Positions 33,109 through 42,529 are shown, counted from the first letter of the stretch. The stretch: 64,000 bases of DNA from JAAXHV01 sp965207165 (GCA_965207165.1 OZ242265.1:2790001-2854000); one strand, 5' to 3'. Translations and numbers: made by a program. Notes: generated from the letters alone by a model not told the origin.

Positions 33109-34608
33109 TCAGCGTGAATAAAAAGGTGGGATTTTGGCGTCGTAGTTGATCCAGACTGCTTTCGGCGTGGTATAGTCCTGCAAACATTCTACACCCATGT
33201 CCCTGCCGTAGCCGGATTCACCGACACCGCCGAAGGGAGATGCGGGATGGACCCGCTTGTAGCAATTCACCCAGACCATGCCGGCCTGTATACCATCCGA
33301 GAACCTGTGCGCACGTTGCAGGTTGTTGGTCCACAGTCCGCTGCCCAGGCCGTACTCGGTGGCATTAGCCAACTCCAGCGCTTCGGCGTCATTCTTAAAG
33401 CGTGTAACGGACACGAACGGGCCGAACACCTCCTGCTGAAATACCGTGTCGCCGGGTTTGGCCTCGACTACCGTCGGTTCGATGTAATACCCGTTGTTGA
33501 GTTCCCCGTCTTCAGGCTGTTTGCCTCCGGTGAGTATATTGTTGCCTTCATTCCTGCATACGTCGATATAGCTGAGCACCCGGTCCAGGTGCATTTTCGA
33601 CGTAAGCGGCCCCATCTCGGTTTCATCATCCAGCGGGTTCCCCAGTCGGATGGATTTTGCCAGGCCGATGAATTTTTCCAGGAACTCATCGGCGATGGTC
33701 TCGTGCAACAACAGGCGGGAACCGGCAATACAGGCCTGGCCCTGGTTGTGAAAGATGGCGAACGCCGACCCGCCGACAGCGGCGGGCAGGGTTGCGTCTT
33801 CAAACACGATGTTGGGTCCTTTGCCGCCCATCTCCAAAGAGACCCGTTTCAGGTTGCCCGCAGAGGCTTGAACGATCTTCCGGCCTGTTGCGGTGGAACC
33901 GGTAAAGGCAATCTTGTCAATGTCCTGATGCTCGGCAATGTGCTGGCCGGCAGTGTGGCCATAACCCGGGACGATATTCACCACGCCCGGCGGGAAACCC
34001 ACCTCGTTCATGAGATCCACCAGTCTGAGTGTTGACAGGGGCGTGAGTTCTGACGGCTTCATTACCACGGTATTACCCGCGGCCAGGGCGGGCCCGAGCT
34101 TCCAACTACAGAACATGATGGGAAAATTCCAGGGAACGATCTGCCCTACAACGCCAACCGGTTTCCGTTTGACTATGCTGAGGAAACCGGGTTCCACCGG
34201 TACCTCCCGGCCGTCTATCTTATCCGCGATGCCGCCGAAATAACGCAGGTTCAGCAAGGTCCTGGGCAGGTCCAGACGCCGGGTGTCTTTCAGGGGATGG
34301 CCGGTGTCGAGGCTTTCCAGTTCGGTAAACTCGTCAAAATGCTGTTCCAGTTTGTCGGCCAGTTTCATGATGAGTTGGCCGCGTTCGGACGCAAACGTAT
34401 TGCTCCAGCCGTGGAATGCCGCCCGGGCGGCAGCGACCGCCTTGTCTACGTCCGCAGGTTTCGCCTCGGCGATAGCGGTAATCACACTAGCGTCATGGGG
34501 GTTGACGACATCGATGGTCGCGCCATCCTCGGCATCGACAAACTCGCCGTTGATGAATAATTGATTACGGATATCCTGCGGTTGCAGGGTACGAACTTTA
34601 TCTAACAT
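33109..34608 (-). CDS. NAD(P)-dependent aldehyde dehydrogenase
   Basis: This 499-residue cytoplasmic enzyme oxidises aldehydes to acids. It has the oxyanion Asn in PWNFPIMFCSWKLGPALAAGN (N161), FTGSTATGRKI for nucleotide binding, the general base E259 in VSLEMGGKGPN and the nucleophile C293 in HNQGQACIAGSRLLLH. The C-terminal ENCYKR-like NCYKRVHPASPFGGVGESGYGRDMG is typical of the betaine/phenylacetaldehyde-type class. It is convergent with the TonB receptor (43 bases) and divergent from the FAD monooxygenase with the repeat cluster between. In the context it could act after an alcohol-forming hydroxylase, but the substrate is not readable. Confidence 0.93.
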   Translation of the reverse strand: MLDKVRTLQPQDIRNQLFINGEFVDAEDGATIDVVNPHDASVITAIAEAKPADVDKAVAAARAAFHGWSNTFASERGQLIMKLADKLEQHFDEFTELESLDTGHPLKDTRRLDLPRTLLNLRYFGGIADKIDGREVPVEPGFLSIVKRKPVGVVGQIVPWNFPIMFCSWKLGPALAAGNTVVMKPSELTPLSTLRLVDLMNEVGFPPGVVNIVPGYGHTAGQHIAEHQDIDKIAFTGSTATGRKIVQASAGNLKRVSLEMGGKGPNIVFEDATLPAAVGGSAFAIFHNQGQACIAGSRLLLHETIADEFLEKFIGLAKSIRLGNPLDDETEMGPLTSKMHLDRVLSYIDVCRNEGNNILTGGKQPEDGELNNGYYIEPTVVEAKPGDTVFQQEVFGPFVSVTRFKNDAEALELANATEYGLGSGLWTNNLQRAHRFSDGIQAGMVWVNCYKRVHPASPFGGVGESGYGRDMGVECLQDYTTPKAVWINYDAKIPPFYSR

Positions 34609-34702
34609 GGTTGTATTTCTAGGTTGTCAGGTTCATGGATTTTTCAAAACATCTGTATTATAAGGCAATGGTGTCCTGAATTTATCCCAAAATTATATTC
34701 CT

Positions 34703-34781
34703 GGATGCCCGCAAGAAAATTTGTGGTTGTCCCAAATTGGTTCGGGTGCCCACAAGATAATTTATGGTTGTCCCAAATTGG
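34703..34781. repeat. Tandem 41-bp repeat upstream of the FAD monooxygenase
   Basis: Two direct copies of the unit seen at 21.8 kb are at 34718-34738 (one mismatch) and 34759-34779 (exact). They start 41 bases apart, the same spacing as at 21.8 kb. Each is preceded by a GGNTGCCC-CAAGA box, so the longer repeat unit is conserved. A more decayed copy may lie at about 34677-34694. Two units are too few and spacers too similar for a CRISPR array. Confidence 0.7.
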
Positions 34782-34792
34782 TTGCCATTTCA

Positions 34793-36475
34793 GTGAAGAA
34801 ACGTTATTCAGTGCTGATAATCGGCGGTGGTCCTTGCGGCCTCATGCTTGCGAACGAACTTGGGCGGCGTGACATCAGTGTCCTGCTCATCGATGAGAAA
34901 TCTTCCACGGCCTTTAATCCGCAGGCCAATGCCACCCAGGCGCGCACCATGGAGCACTTCCGCCGGCACGGTTTTGCCGACGAGGTGCGTGCGCTCGGCC
35001 TGCCTGCGGATTACCCGACCGATATCGCCTATTTCACCCGTTATGCAGGCTACGAACTCGCCCGGTTTTCCTTGCCTTCCTCCGGCGCGGCCAGGTCTCA
35101 TATCCAGACCCTGACAGGATCCTGGAGCGCCGCCGAGCTGCCCCACCGGGTATCGCAGAAATGGGTGGAGAAGGTATTGCATGAGCACGCTCTAGCCTGC
35201 AGGAGCAATACGATTCGCTTCAGTCATCGCCTGCTCAGTTTCGAACAGTACCCTGACGGTGTTACCGCGACGATAGAAAACCTGGAAACCGGGGCGACGT
35301 TCACGGTATCTGCCGATTATCTGGTCGGCGCAGACGGCGCGCGCAGTCTTGTGCGCCAGTCACTCGGTTTTCATTACCTCGGTGATGGTGGCGCGGTACG
35401 GGAGTTCATGGGCGGCCGTATGCACGCCATGTACATCCGTGTGCCCGATTTCTATTCCATGTCCGGCCATGCGCCCGCCTGGATGAACGTGACGTTCAAC
35501 CGGGACCGGCGCGCGTTCATGGCTGCTGTTGACGGCAAAAGCGAATTCGCATTTCACACGCAACTGCGGGAGGATGAAGATGAAACAGCCTTGAGCGATG
35601 CCGATGCCGCCGGTATGTTCCGGGCTGCAATGGGTGTGCAGGCAGACGTGGAAATCCTTTCCCGCGGGACCTGGCGGGCCGGTTTTACCCTGGTTGTCGA
35701 ACGCATGCACAATGGTCGTGTATTCCTCGGCGGCGATGCTGCGCACCTGTTCACGCCGACCGGGGGGTTAGGCTACAACACGGCCATTGAGGATGCCGTG
35801 AACCTGGGCTGGAAACTGGCGGCCGTAGTACGCGGATCGGCGCCCCATTCCCTGCTGGCCTCCTACGAACAGGAGCGTCGTCCCGCGGCTGTCCGCAACA
35901 CGAACTATGCCCGGCAGTTTGCAGATTCACTGGGTGCGAACGTCGCCCCGGCAGAGTTGGAAGATGACTCGCCCGCCGGCGCAGAAGCGCGCGCCAGGGC
36001 AGGAGAATACTTCAACGTCCACGCACGCAAGGAATTCAACATCCCTGGGATCACATTCGGAAGCCGCTATGACGGTTCGCCGGTTATCGTCGCCGACGGC
36101 GAACCGCCCCCGGACCGGGCCAATGTGTATATCCCGACCTCCTGCCCGGGCGGGCGCGCACCGCACCTGTGGCTCGGGGAAGACCACTCGCTCTACGATG
36201 AATTCGGGTTCGAATGGACGTTGCTGCGTCTGGGAACGAAACCGCCATCGGCGGCGGGAATTAAAAGAGCTTTTGCTGAAGCGGGCCTCGAACTCAAGGT
36301 CGTTGATATAACGGACGCTGCGGCCCGGGATATCTACGAGACCGACCTGGCCCTGATCAGGCCGGACCAGGTCATTGCATTCCGCGGGCGGGAAATACGC
36401 GATCCCGGGGCTCTTACGGCCAGGGTGAGCGGCCGCGTCCAGTCGCAATCCAGCGTTACGCCGGCACAGGGTTAG
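34793..36475 (+). CDS. FAD-dependent aromatic hydroxylase (PheA/TfdB/MhpA type)
   Basis: Starting at GTG 34793 the product is about 560 residues. A longer frame from 34721 lies within the repeat, so that start is unlikely. It contains an N-terminal FAD motif (VLIIGGGPCGLMLANELGRR), the DG motif DYLVGADGARSLVRQSLG and the GD motif GRVFLGGDAAHLFTPTGGLGYNTAIEDAVNLGWKLA. The C-terminal thioredoxin-like tail (PHLWLGEDHSLYDEFGFEWTLLRLG) places it in the phenol-hydroxylase-type group A flavin monooxygenases. Such enzymes hydroxylate phenolic compounds with NAD(P)H and O2. It is followed three bases later by the DUF3604 gene, with which it is probably cotranscribed. Confidence 0.9.
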   Translation: MKKRYSVLIIGGGPCGLMLANELGRRDISVLLIDEKSSTAFNPQANATQARTMEHFRRHGFADEVRALGLPADYPTDIAYFTRYAGYELARFSLPSSGAARSHIQTLTGSWSAAELPHRVSQKWVEKVLHEHALACRSNTIRFSHRLLSFEQYPDGVTATIENLETGATFTVSADYLVGADGARSLVRQSLGFHYLGDGGAVREFMGGRMHAMYIRVPDFYSMSGHAPAWMNVTFNRDRRAFMAAVDGKSEFAFHTQLREDEDETALSDADAAGMFRAAMGVQADVEILSRGTWRAGFTLVVERMHNGRVFLGGDAAHLFTPTGGLGYNTAIEDAVNLGWKLAAVVRGSAPHSLLASYEQERRPAAVRNTNYARQFADSLGANVAPAELEDDSPAGAEARARAGEYFNVHARKEFNIPGITFGSRYDGSPVIVADGEPPPDRANVYIPTSCPGGRAPHLWLGEDHSLYDEFGFEWTLLRLGTKPPSAAGIKRAFAEAGLELKVVDITDAAARDIYETDLALIRPDQVIAFRGREIRDPGALTARVSGRVQSQSSVTPAQG

Positions 36476-36478
36476 CCG

Positions 36479-38455
36479 ATGCAAGCCCTTCCATCCGGCC
36501 TTATTATCTGTCTACGGATAACCGGCCTGTTTGTATTTATGCTGATCCTTGTGCCGGTTCAGGGAGCGGATTTTCCCGACAGGCTGCTCTGGGGCGATAC
36601 CCACACGCACAGCAACCTGTCCAATGACGCCTACCTGCTGGGCAACAGGTCGGCCGGCCCGGATACCGCCTACCGCTTCGCCAAGGGTGAGGCGGTGGTA
36701 CATCCCTACCACGGGGACAGGGTTAAAATACAGACGCCTCTTGATTTCCTGGCGGTCACGGACCATGCGGAATATTTAGGACAGCTCTTCAGCGTTCTGA
36801 GACATAAAGACGAAAGACTTACCGGGACCCGGTTCGGGAGACGCATGCTCAAGGTAAAAGAGGACGGCGACGAACTGGGCGCCGGACTGATTTACATGAT
36901 GGCGCTGGCCCTGGATGACATGCCCCCCGAACAGCGGCCGGACTTCAGCCTGCCGGGTATTCTGAAGATGCTTTACAGCAGGTACATTACCGGCGATGAC
37001 ACCCTGGGTAACCCGGACATGCCTGTGCTGTATTTCGGTCTTGGCAACATGTGGTTTGCTGCAAAAAATTACACCTCGGTTGAAGAACTACATGTTGACG
37101 AAGTCTTCCGCAGCAACTGGGAGCGTCTTATTAACAGCGCAGACAGACATAATGCACCAGGGCAGTTCACTGCACTGATCGGTTGGGAATACAGTCCCCA
37201 ACCGGACGGTAAAAATCTCCATCGAGTTGTATTGACTCCCGCTGACGGCACAACCGCGCAACAAATCTTCCCCTACAGCGCCAATGACAGTGAAAACCCG
37301 GAGGACCTGTGGCTGTGGCTGGCAAGAACCCGGGAACGGACAGGGATTGACTTCGTGGCCATCCCGCATAACCCGAACCTCTCCAAGGGAAGTATGTTCA
37401 CCCGCACGACTACGTCCGGCGAACCCATGGATGCCGGTTATGCCCGCCTGCGGTCCGACTGGGAGACCGTGGTGGAGGTGACCCAGACCAAGGGGACGTC
37501 CGAAACCCATCCGTTGCTGTCTCCCGAAGATGAATTTGCCGGTTTCGAGATCTATAAGAAAGGACTGCCGGGCACCAGTCCGCCGACTTTCACCGAGGGC
37601 GACTATGTCCGTTCAGCCCTGAAAACCGGCCTTGAACTCGACCGGCAACTGGGCGCCAACCCGTACAGCTTCGGCATGATCGGTTCCACGGACAGCCATA
37701 CCGGCCTGGCCTCGGCGGAAGAAGACAATTTCATGGGAAAATTTGCACAGGATTCCATCCCGGAAAACAAGGAGGAAGGCTTTTACGGTTATCCCGGCTG
37801 GCTCTATTCAGCCTCGGGTCTGGCCGCGGTCTGGGCGCGGGACAATACCCGGGAGGAGATCTTTGCCGCGTTCAAGCGGCGTGAGGTCTACGCCAGCACC
37901 GGGCCGCGTATCAGCGTGCGTTTTTTTGCGGGATACGGGTTTTCTGAAGCGGATTTAAGCCGCAAGAATCTCGCCGGGGCGGGTTACGGCAAGGGCGTAC
38001 CGATGGGTGGCATCCTGACCGCAGCAGACCGTGCGCCGGGCTTCCTGGTACATGCCCTGAAAGACCCGAACGGGGCGAATCTCGACCGGGTCCAGGTGGT
38101 AAAGTCCTGGCTGGACGCGGACGGCAAGGCACGGGAAAAGGTGTTTGACGCGGTCTGGTCCGGTGACCGGACACCGGGCCCCGACGGAAAACTGCCGCCC
38201 GTGGGCGACACCGTCGAGCGCAGCAGCGCTCGCTATGTAAACAACATCGGCGCAGTGGAACTCGCGACCGTCTGGACGGACCCGGAATTCGATCCTGGCG
38301 CCCGCGCAGTCTACTACCTGCGCGTGCTGCAGATACCCACGCCGCGGAACTCACTTTATGATTCGGTTGCCCTGCAAACCGGGCCGCCGCAAGGATATCC
38401 TGAAGTGATCCGGGAGCGGGCTTACACTTCGCCCATATGGTATTCGCCGGAATGA
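36479..38455 (+). CDS. DUF3604-family protein (PHP-like), exported
   Basis: This 658-residue protein has an N-terminal signal (LRITGLFVFMLILVPVQGA, about 12-30) and a PHP-like metal-binding start LLWGDTHTHSNLSNDAYLLG, then LDFLAVTDHAEYLG, FVAIPHNPNLSKGSMF and GSTDSHTGLASAEEDNFMGK. Those His and Asp residues are the expected ligands of a metallohydrolase. Family members are common next to catabolic genes but I know no defined reaction. It begins 3 bases after the FAD monooxygenase stop and is followed by the HupE-like gene. A periplasmic location is likely. Confidence 0.87.
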   Translation: MQALPSGLIICLRITGLFVFMLILVPVQGADFPDRLLWGDTHTHSNLSNDAYLLGNRSAGPDTAYRFAKGEAVVHPYHGDRVKIQTPLDFLAVTDHAEYLGQLFSVLRHKDERLTGTRFGRRMLKVKEDGDELGAGLIYMMALALDDMPPEQRPDFSLPGILKMLYSRYITGDDTLGNPDMPVLYFGLGNMWFAAKNYTSVEELHVDEVFRSNWERLINSADRHNAPGQFTALIGWEYSPQPDGKNLHRVVLTPADGTTAQQIFPYSANDSENPEDLWLWLARTRERTGIDFVAIPHNPNLSKGSMFTRTTTSGEPMDAGYARLRSDWETVVEVTQTKGTSETHPLLSPEDEFAGFEIYKKGLPGTSPPTFTEGDYVRSALKTGLELDRQLGANPYSFGMIGSTDSHTGLASAEEDNFMGKFAQDSIPENKEEGFYGYPGWLYSASGLAAVWARDNTREEIFAAFKRREVYASTGPRISVRFFAGYGFSEADLSRKNLAGAGYGKGVPMGGILTAADRAPGFLVHALKDPNGANLDRVQVVKSWLDADGKAREKVFDAVWSGDRTPGPDGKLPPVGDTVERSSARYVNNIGAVELATVWTDPEFDPGARAVYYLRVLQIPTPRNSLYDSVALQTGPPQGYPEVIRERAYTSPIWYSPE

Positions 38456-38507
38456 ATGTAAGATCCCCAAACAACCCGCCACCTCATTGCGCCGGCACAG
38501 GAACACT

Positions 38508-39506
38508 ATGAACCGGACGCTATTACTGACGATCTTCATAATTCAGGGCCTTGTCGGTGGGCCCACCGTGTCCGCCCATGACAGCCGGCCGCTTTTCATC
38601 AATATCACCGAAACCAGCGAACAGACGGTGATGATCTCATGGAAGACACCTCCTGCCGTTGACCTGGACAATGCGCCGCGCATTGCATTGCCGGGTTGTG
38701 ATGGCTCCGGGCAAATCCCAATACAACAACGTCTGACCGGTTCCCTGATTTATTCATGCAAAACAGGCCTGTCAGAGAACTCCCTGATCATTGATTACCC
38801 GTTGTTTAATCCATCCATTTCATCCCTTGTACGCATTGTGTTCGATGACGGACAAACGCGCAGCATTATTCTTGATCCGGGCCAGACCGAGTGGCGCATT
38901 CCGGCGCCGGAGACATTTGCAAGCGTGATCAAGGATTATTTCGCCCTGGGTGCCGAACATATATTCGGCGGTATTGACCACCTGCTTTTCCTTGCCGGGC
39001 TGCTCTATATCGCCGGCACCCTGCGCCGGATCCTGATCACCGTGACCGGCTTTACCCTGGCTCACTCCATTACCCTGTTCCTGGTGGCGCTGGATGTAAT
39101 CCGGGTATCGGTCCCGGCCGTAGAAACGGTGATTGCATTATCGATCGTTATGCTGGCCTGCGAAATCGCCCGTAACGACCGCACCACGCTGACCTGGCGC
39201 CGGCCGCTCCTGGTCGCCTGCGGCTTCGGCCTGGTACACGGGGCCGGTTTCGCCGCGGCCCTGACGGAGACAGGCCTGCCGCAGACGGAAAAGATCAGCG
39301 CATTATTATTTTTCAACCTGGGTGTGGAAGCAGGCCAACTGCTCATCATCGCCGTGGTATTCACCGGCCTGTGGGCAGTTTCACGCCTGTACAGGTCGCT
39401 GCCGCGTGCGTACGAGAACCGGCAATTACGCCTGGTATTCAGTTATGCGCTCGGTATCGTCTCGTCCTTCTGGTTTGTCGAGCGATTTACGATGGCATTT
39501 GTTTGA
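38508..39506 (+). CDS. HupE/UreJ-family membrane protein
   Basis: From the ATG at 38508 this 332-residue protein has a signal peptide (LLLTIFIIQGLVGGPTVSA), a periplasmic domain of about 130 residues and then a membrane block with the family His motifs: ALGAEHIFGGIDHLLFLAGL, VTGFTLAHSITLFLVAL and CGFGLVHGAGFAAALTE. HupE/UreJ proteins are linked to nickel or cobalt uptake, though the two-domain form found here is not well defined. It follows DUF3604 by about 50 bases on the same strand, a pairing that could be functional. Its stop is 4 bases from the end of the convergent acyl-CoA-dehydrogenase-like gene. Confidence 0.85.
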   Translation: MNRTLLLTIFIIQGLVGGPTVSAHDSRPLFINITETSEQTVMISWKTPPAVDLDNAPRIALPGCDGSGQIPIQQRLTGSLIYSCKTGLSENSLIIDYPLFNPSISSLVRIVFDDGQTRSIILDPGQTEWRIPAPETFASVIKDYFALGAEHIFGGIDHLLFLAGLLYIAGTLRRILITVTGFTLAHSITLFLVALDVIRVSVPAVETVIALSIVMLACEIARNDRTTLTWRRPLLVACGFGLVHGAGFAAALTETGLPQTEKISALLFFNLGVEAGQLLIIAVVFTGLWAVSRLYRSLPRAYENRQLRLVFSYALGIVSSFWFVERFTMAFV

Positions 39507-39510
39507 TATT

Positions 39511-40674
39511 TCAAAACAAGATGTCCTCGGGGTCCAGCCCCAACAGCAGGCGCGCGGACTTGATGTAGGTCAGGTCGTTAACCTGAATGTGGGTCTGGGC
39601 CGTGTGGATATCGCGGAACAGGCGTTCCATCGGTACACCCCTGCTTATAGCCGCACCACCGGCGACCTTGTACATCATGTCGATGATGCGTGTCGCGCTG
39701 TCGACGCTGTTTGAGGTTGCCAGCCGGTACCGGCCCCGTTGCTCCGGTGTCAAGCCCGCACCCGCGTGGAGGGTCTCCAAAATGTCCTGCGTACACTCTC
39801 TCACGAACGCGCGCGCCCCGCCATGCAGCACCTCGGCCTCGGCAATGCGCATCTGCACACCAGCATCTTCACGCATCGCCAGCGGCCCCCGGCGTTTTGT
39901 CTGCGCCAGTTCCCTGACGAACCGGAGCGCGCTATCGGCCATGCCAAGAACCAGCCCGCTCAACAGGCAGAAAGGCAGCCCCCGAAACCCGTACATGGGA
40001 TTTCGCAGGGGGTTTACCGAATCGCCCAGTATAAAGGTCCACTCTTCGGGCACGTACAGATCCTCGATGGTGTAATCAAAGCTGCCGCTGCCGCGCAGAC
40101 CCGTTGTGTCCCAGCTGTCCTTGAGAATGGTGCAATCCTCTGTAGTGTGTAATATACAGCGCATTACCGGGTTACCGTCAGGCCCGATACGCGGGGAATC
40201 ACCGTCGTGGATTACGCACCCGCTGATCAGGTGGGAACAGTGTTCGCTGCCGCTGCCATATCCCCAGCGTCCGGTAACCCGGTAACCACCGTCTACAGCT
40301 ACCGCTTTCCCCGCCGGGGCAACGGTCCCGGCGGTACGCAGGTCGGGGTCCCGGCCGTAGGTCTCCGACCATATGGTCCCGTTGACGGCGTTACCAAAGA
40401 ATAACGGGTTTGCAAGAATGATCATCGCCACCCACGCCGTGGAACCGTCGGCAGCGCCCAGGATACCCAGCGCATCATGGACAATCAGGGGATTTATCTC
40501 GTCGCCGCCGTACTCCCTGGGCACCAGGGAGCGAAAAAAGCCGGCATCGCTGAGTTGTTCAATCATGCTGTCCGACACGCGCTGTTCTGTTTCGAACGTT
40601 TCTGCGGATGCTGCGACAGGGCCGGCAAGATCCAGGGCCGCGGCAACCAGGGGATGCATCTTTTCGCTGTTCAT
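39511..40674 (-). CDS. Acyl-CoA-dehydrogenase-fold flavoprotein (monooxygenase-like)
   Basis: This 387-residue protein is of the same broad family as the one at 25861-27054. It has the N-terminal FFRSLVPREYGGDEINPLIVHDALGILGAADGSTAWVAM, the central TAGTVAPAGKAVAVDGGYRVTGRWGYGSGSEHCSHLISG, and the end GGAAISRGVPMERLFRDIHTAQTHIQVNDLTYIKSARLLLGLDP. The SEHCSH and DTTGLRGSGSFDY segments agree with the hydroxylase branch (reduced-flavin monooxygenases). I cannot exclude a true acyl-CoA dehydrogenase. It is divergent from the uncharacterised SAM-like gene at 40878, with TGGGAT half-sites between. Confidence 0.8.
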   Translation of the reverse strand: MNSEKMHPLVAAALDLAGPVAASAETFETEQRVSDSMIEQLSDAGFFRSLVPREYGGDEINPLIVHDALGILGAADGSTAWVAMIILANPLFFGNAVNGTIWSETYGRDPDLRTAGTVAPAGKAVAVDGGYRVTGRWGYGSGSEHCSHLISGCVIHDGDSPRIGPDGNPVMRCILHTTEDCTILKDSWDTTGLRGSGSFDYTIEDLYVPEEWTFILGDSVNPLRNPMYGFRGLPFCLLSGLVLGMADSALRFVRELAQTKRRGPLAMREDAGVQMRIAEAEVLHGGARAFVRECTQDILETLHAGAGLTPEQRGRYRLATSNSVDSATRIIDMMYKVAGGAAISRGVPMERLFRDIHTAQTHIQVNDLTYIKSARLLLGLDPEDILF

Positions 40675-40780
40675 GGTCGGAAAGAATCTTTTCAGTTTTG
40701 GCCGTTTCAGTCGTTGTTGGATATCTGTGGAGCAGAGCGGAAGAGTACTGAAATTTTCTGTTCATTGCCATCTAAAAGAG

Positions 40781-40830
40781 TGGGATGAATCCCATTTTAC
40801 GTCATCGAATAAATTAAGGTTCCCATCCCA
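40781..40830. promoter_or_regulatory. Three TGGGAT half-sites upstream of the SAM-like gene
   Basis: TGGGATGAATCCCA (40781-40794) is a dyad with six-base arms and a two-base centre. A further ATCCCA in reverse orientation sits at 40825-40830. The array lies in the 203-base divergent gap between the genes at 40674 and 40878 and may bind a dimeric regulator. No regulator is adjacent. Confidence 0.4.
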
Positions 40831-40877
40831 CTTTTATTCATGCAATATTGAACCATTGAATTTTGGAGCGTCTGGTC

Positions 40878-42077
40878 ATGCCCGATATACCGGGTTCAAA
40901 AAGCACATTACAACCTGAGGATAACCTGCAAGCGGTTGGCGAACAGGATGTTTCGAGCGACAAGAATTTCCGTTTTTTCGATAACAGGCAGAAATACCTG
41001 CTGTTTGTAAACACCTGCAGCGAGAAGGAGATCATCGCGAAACGGGTGGGTATGGAACTGGGGAATATCCGGCCGAATCCCCCGGCGTTACGCATCTTTG
41101 ATGCGGGCATGGGGGACGGTTCGGTTATCACCCGGGTCATGCGCGAAACACATCGCCGTTTCCCGACCATTCCGCTCTATATTGCATCGAAGGAAATCAG
41201 CCTCGAAGATGTCAGGTTATCCTTGTCAAGAATGTCGGATCGTTTCTTTGAGCATCCCTCAACAGTCCTGGTTCTGACGAATATGTATTATTCGGAGGCG
41301 CCCTGGATGTCCCCGAAGAAAGTTGAAGCCGCCAAGTCCCTGGTCTGGAAGGACGTTGCGCTTTCTGGGGCATCCGCACATGAGTTCGACGAGCAGCTTG
41401 GAGATCTGGATGGTTTTCTCGCGCAAAACTGGCAGGCTTCGCACAGTCCGAAAACAGGTAATCCCGTTTATGAACGACCTGTGGTACTGGTGATATACAG
41501 GGAAGATTATCGATTTCTGCTGGACGATGTCATTCCCAGGCAGGGTAAAGTCAGGGCCGACTTTGACCTGGTGATCGCATCACAACCCTATCGATTGAGA
41601 GTTTCAGATGAATTCAAGGCCCGGAAAGTACTGAGCCCGCTGGTCCAGGCACTGGGGCGAGGCGGCCGGTTGCTCGGCATTCATTCATGCGGGAATGATC
41701 CGGGACTGGAAATAATCAAAGAAGTATGGCCCAAGGAAAATCCCTATCAACGCAACAGGTATGATTTACTGCGTACATTGAAATCCCAGCTAGGTAAGGA
41801 AGCAAGGAAATACAACTTTAATGTTTATGCGGATGCGCGATCGATCTTCAGATATGACATGCATACGTTACCTTCAGAGGTATCAGCCAGCATCGGCACG
41901 TCCACCTTGTTTGCGGCCTGGAACGCAGCCGTATACGTGGCGCAGATAGAAGACTCACGCTTGACCGAGGCAATAACGGACGACAGGTACCTGCTAGCGA
42001 CCGACAGGATATTGAAGAAATACGGCGGTCTCTGGTTTTACGATGAATCCTTTGTGGTGTCGCGCAAAAAGAATTAG
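40878..42077 (+). CDS. Uncharacterised protein with SAM-methyltransferase-like motif
   Basis: From the ATG at 40878, nine bases after GGAG, this is a 399-residue cytoplasmic protein. I do not recognise a defined family. The segment ALRIFDAGMGDGSVITRVMRETHR resembles motif I of class I methyltransferases, followed by IASKEISLEDVRLSLSRM where a cofactor-binding acidic residue is expected. Later FDLVIASQPYRLRVSDEFKARKVLSPLVQALGRGGRLLGIHSCGNDPG looks like motifs II-III; the GNDPG loop is distinctive. The C-terminal part is long and ends in YGGLWFYDESFVVSRKK. It is alone on its strand and is followed by a hairpin and ParDE. A methyltransferase role is plausible but unproven. Confidence 0.6.
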   Translation: MPDIPGSKSTLQPEDNLQAVGEQDVSSDKNFRFFDNRQKYLLFVNTCSEKEIIAKRVGMELGNIRPNPPALRIFDAGMGDGSVITRVMRETHRRFPTIPLYIASKEISLEDVRLSLSRMSDRFFEHPSTVLVLTNMYYSEAPWMSPKKVEAAKSLVWKDVALSGASAHEFDEQLGDLDGFLAQNWQASHSPKTGNPVYERPVVLVIYREDYRFLLDDVIPRQGKVRADFDLVIASQPYRLRVSDEFKARKVLSPLVQALGRGGRLLGIHSCGNDPGLEIIKEVWPKENPYQRNRYDLLRTLKSQLGKEARKYNFNVYADARSIFRYDMHTLPSEVSASIGTSTLFAAWNAAVYVAQIEDSRLTEAITDDRYLLATDRILKKYGGLWFYDESFVVSRKKN

Positions 42078-42099
42078 CAAACAAGCGAAAAAATTACCT

Positions 42100-42121
42100 C
42101 CATCGGTTTTTTTTCCGATGG
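42100..42121 (+). terminator. Hairpin with T-rich loop after the SAM-like gene
   Basis: CCATCGG (42100-42106) pairs with CCGATGG (42115-42121), with eight T residues in the loop rather than after the stem. It follows the stop at 42077 by 22 bases. A second weak dyad (GCAGC / GCTGC) lies at about 42125-42153. It may end transcription but is not a textbook intrinsic terminator. Confidence 0.4.
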
Positions 42122-42223
42122 ACGGCAGCCTGAAGAGACTTTTTATGCTGCTGCGGACGATGCGTTGAATAACTTCCAGACTGACCTGCTGAGAATATTT
42201 ATGACTCTGCACATATCAACATA

Positions 42224-42529
42224 TCAGTCGCTATTATCAAAATAATCAACAATATCCATTTCCATATGAGGAATGCCGATAATATTTATCTCATTGTCAC
42301 GGATAAAATAAAACACCAGGTGGGAACCCTGCGGGAAACAATAATATCCCTTGCAGATATCAGGACGATACTTGCCCAAACGAGGATATTCTGCCAACCA
42401 CGAAAAACGCTTATACAATCCGGCAATATATCTGTCTGCCTGGATTTCGTTCCAGACTTCAGTGGTATATTTCCAGATATCGGATAAATCTTCCTCTGCC
42501 CGGAAAGTGAGATTATATGATTTTGCCAT
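42224..42529 (-). CDS. parE: ParE/RelE-type toxin
   Basis: This 101-residue protein is a ParE-type toxin: it starts MAKSYNLTFRAEEDLSDIWKY, has RYIAGLYKRFSWLAEYPRLGKYRPDICKGYYCFPQGSHLVFYF and ends with INIIGIPHMEMD. The RxxGxxRxD-like stretch with basic and aromatic residues is typical. ParE toxins act on DNA gyrase and are neutralised by ParD. The start overlaps the antitoxin end by 17 bases on the same strand, as usual in such modules. The full-length and intact pair suggests a functional toxin-antitoxin unit. Confidence 0.93.
   Translation of the reverse strand: MAKSYNLTFRAEEDLSDIWKYTTEVWNEIQADRYIAGLYKRFSWLAEYPRLGKYRPDICKGYYCFPQGSHLVFYFIRDNEINIIGIPHMEMDIVDYFDNSD

Noticed and set aside
34721..34792. 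Upstream extension of the FAD monooxygenase to 34721
   Set aside because: It lies within the tandem repeat; the FAD motif begins a few residues after GTG 34793.
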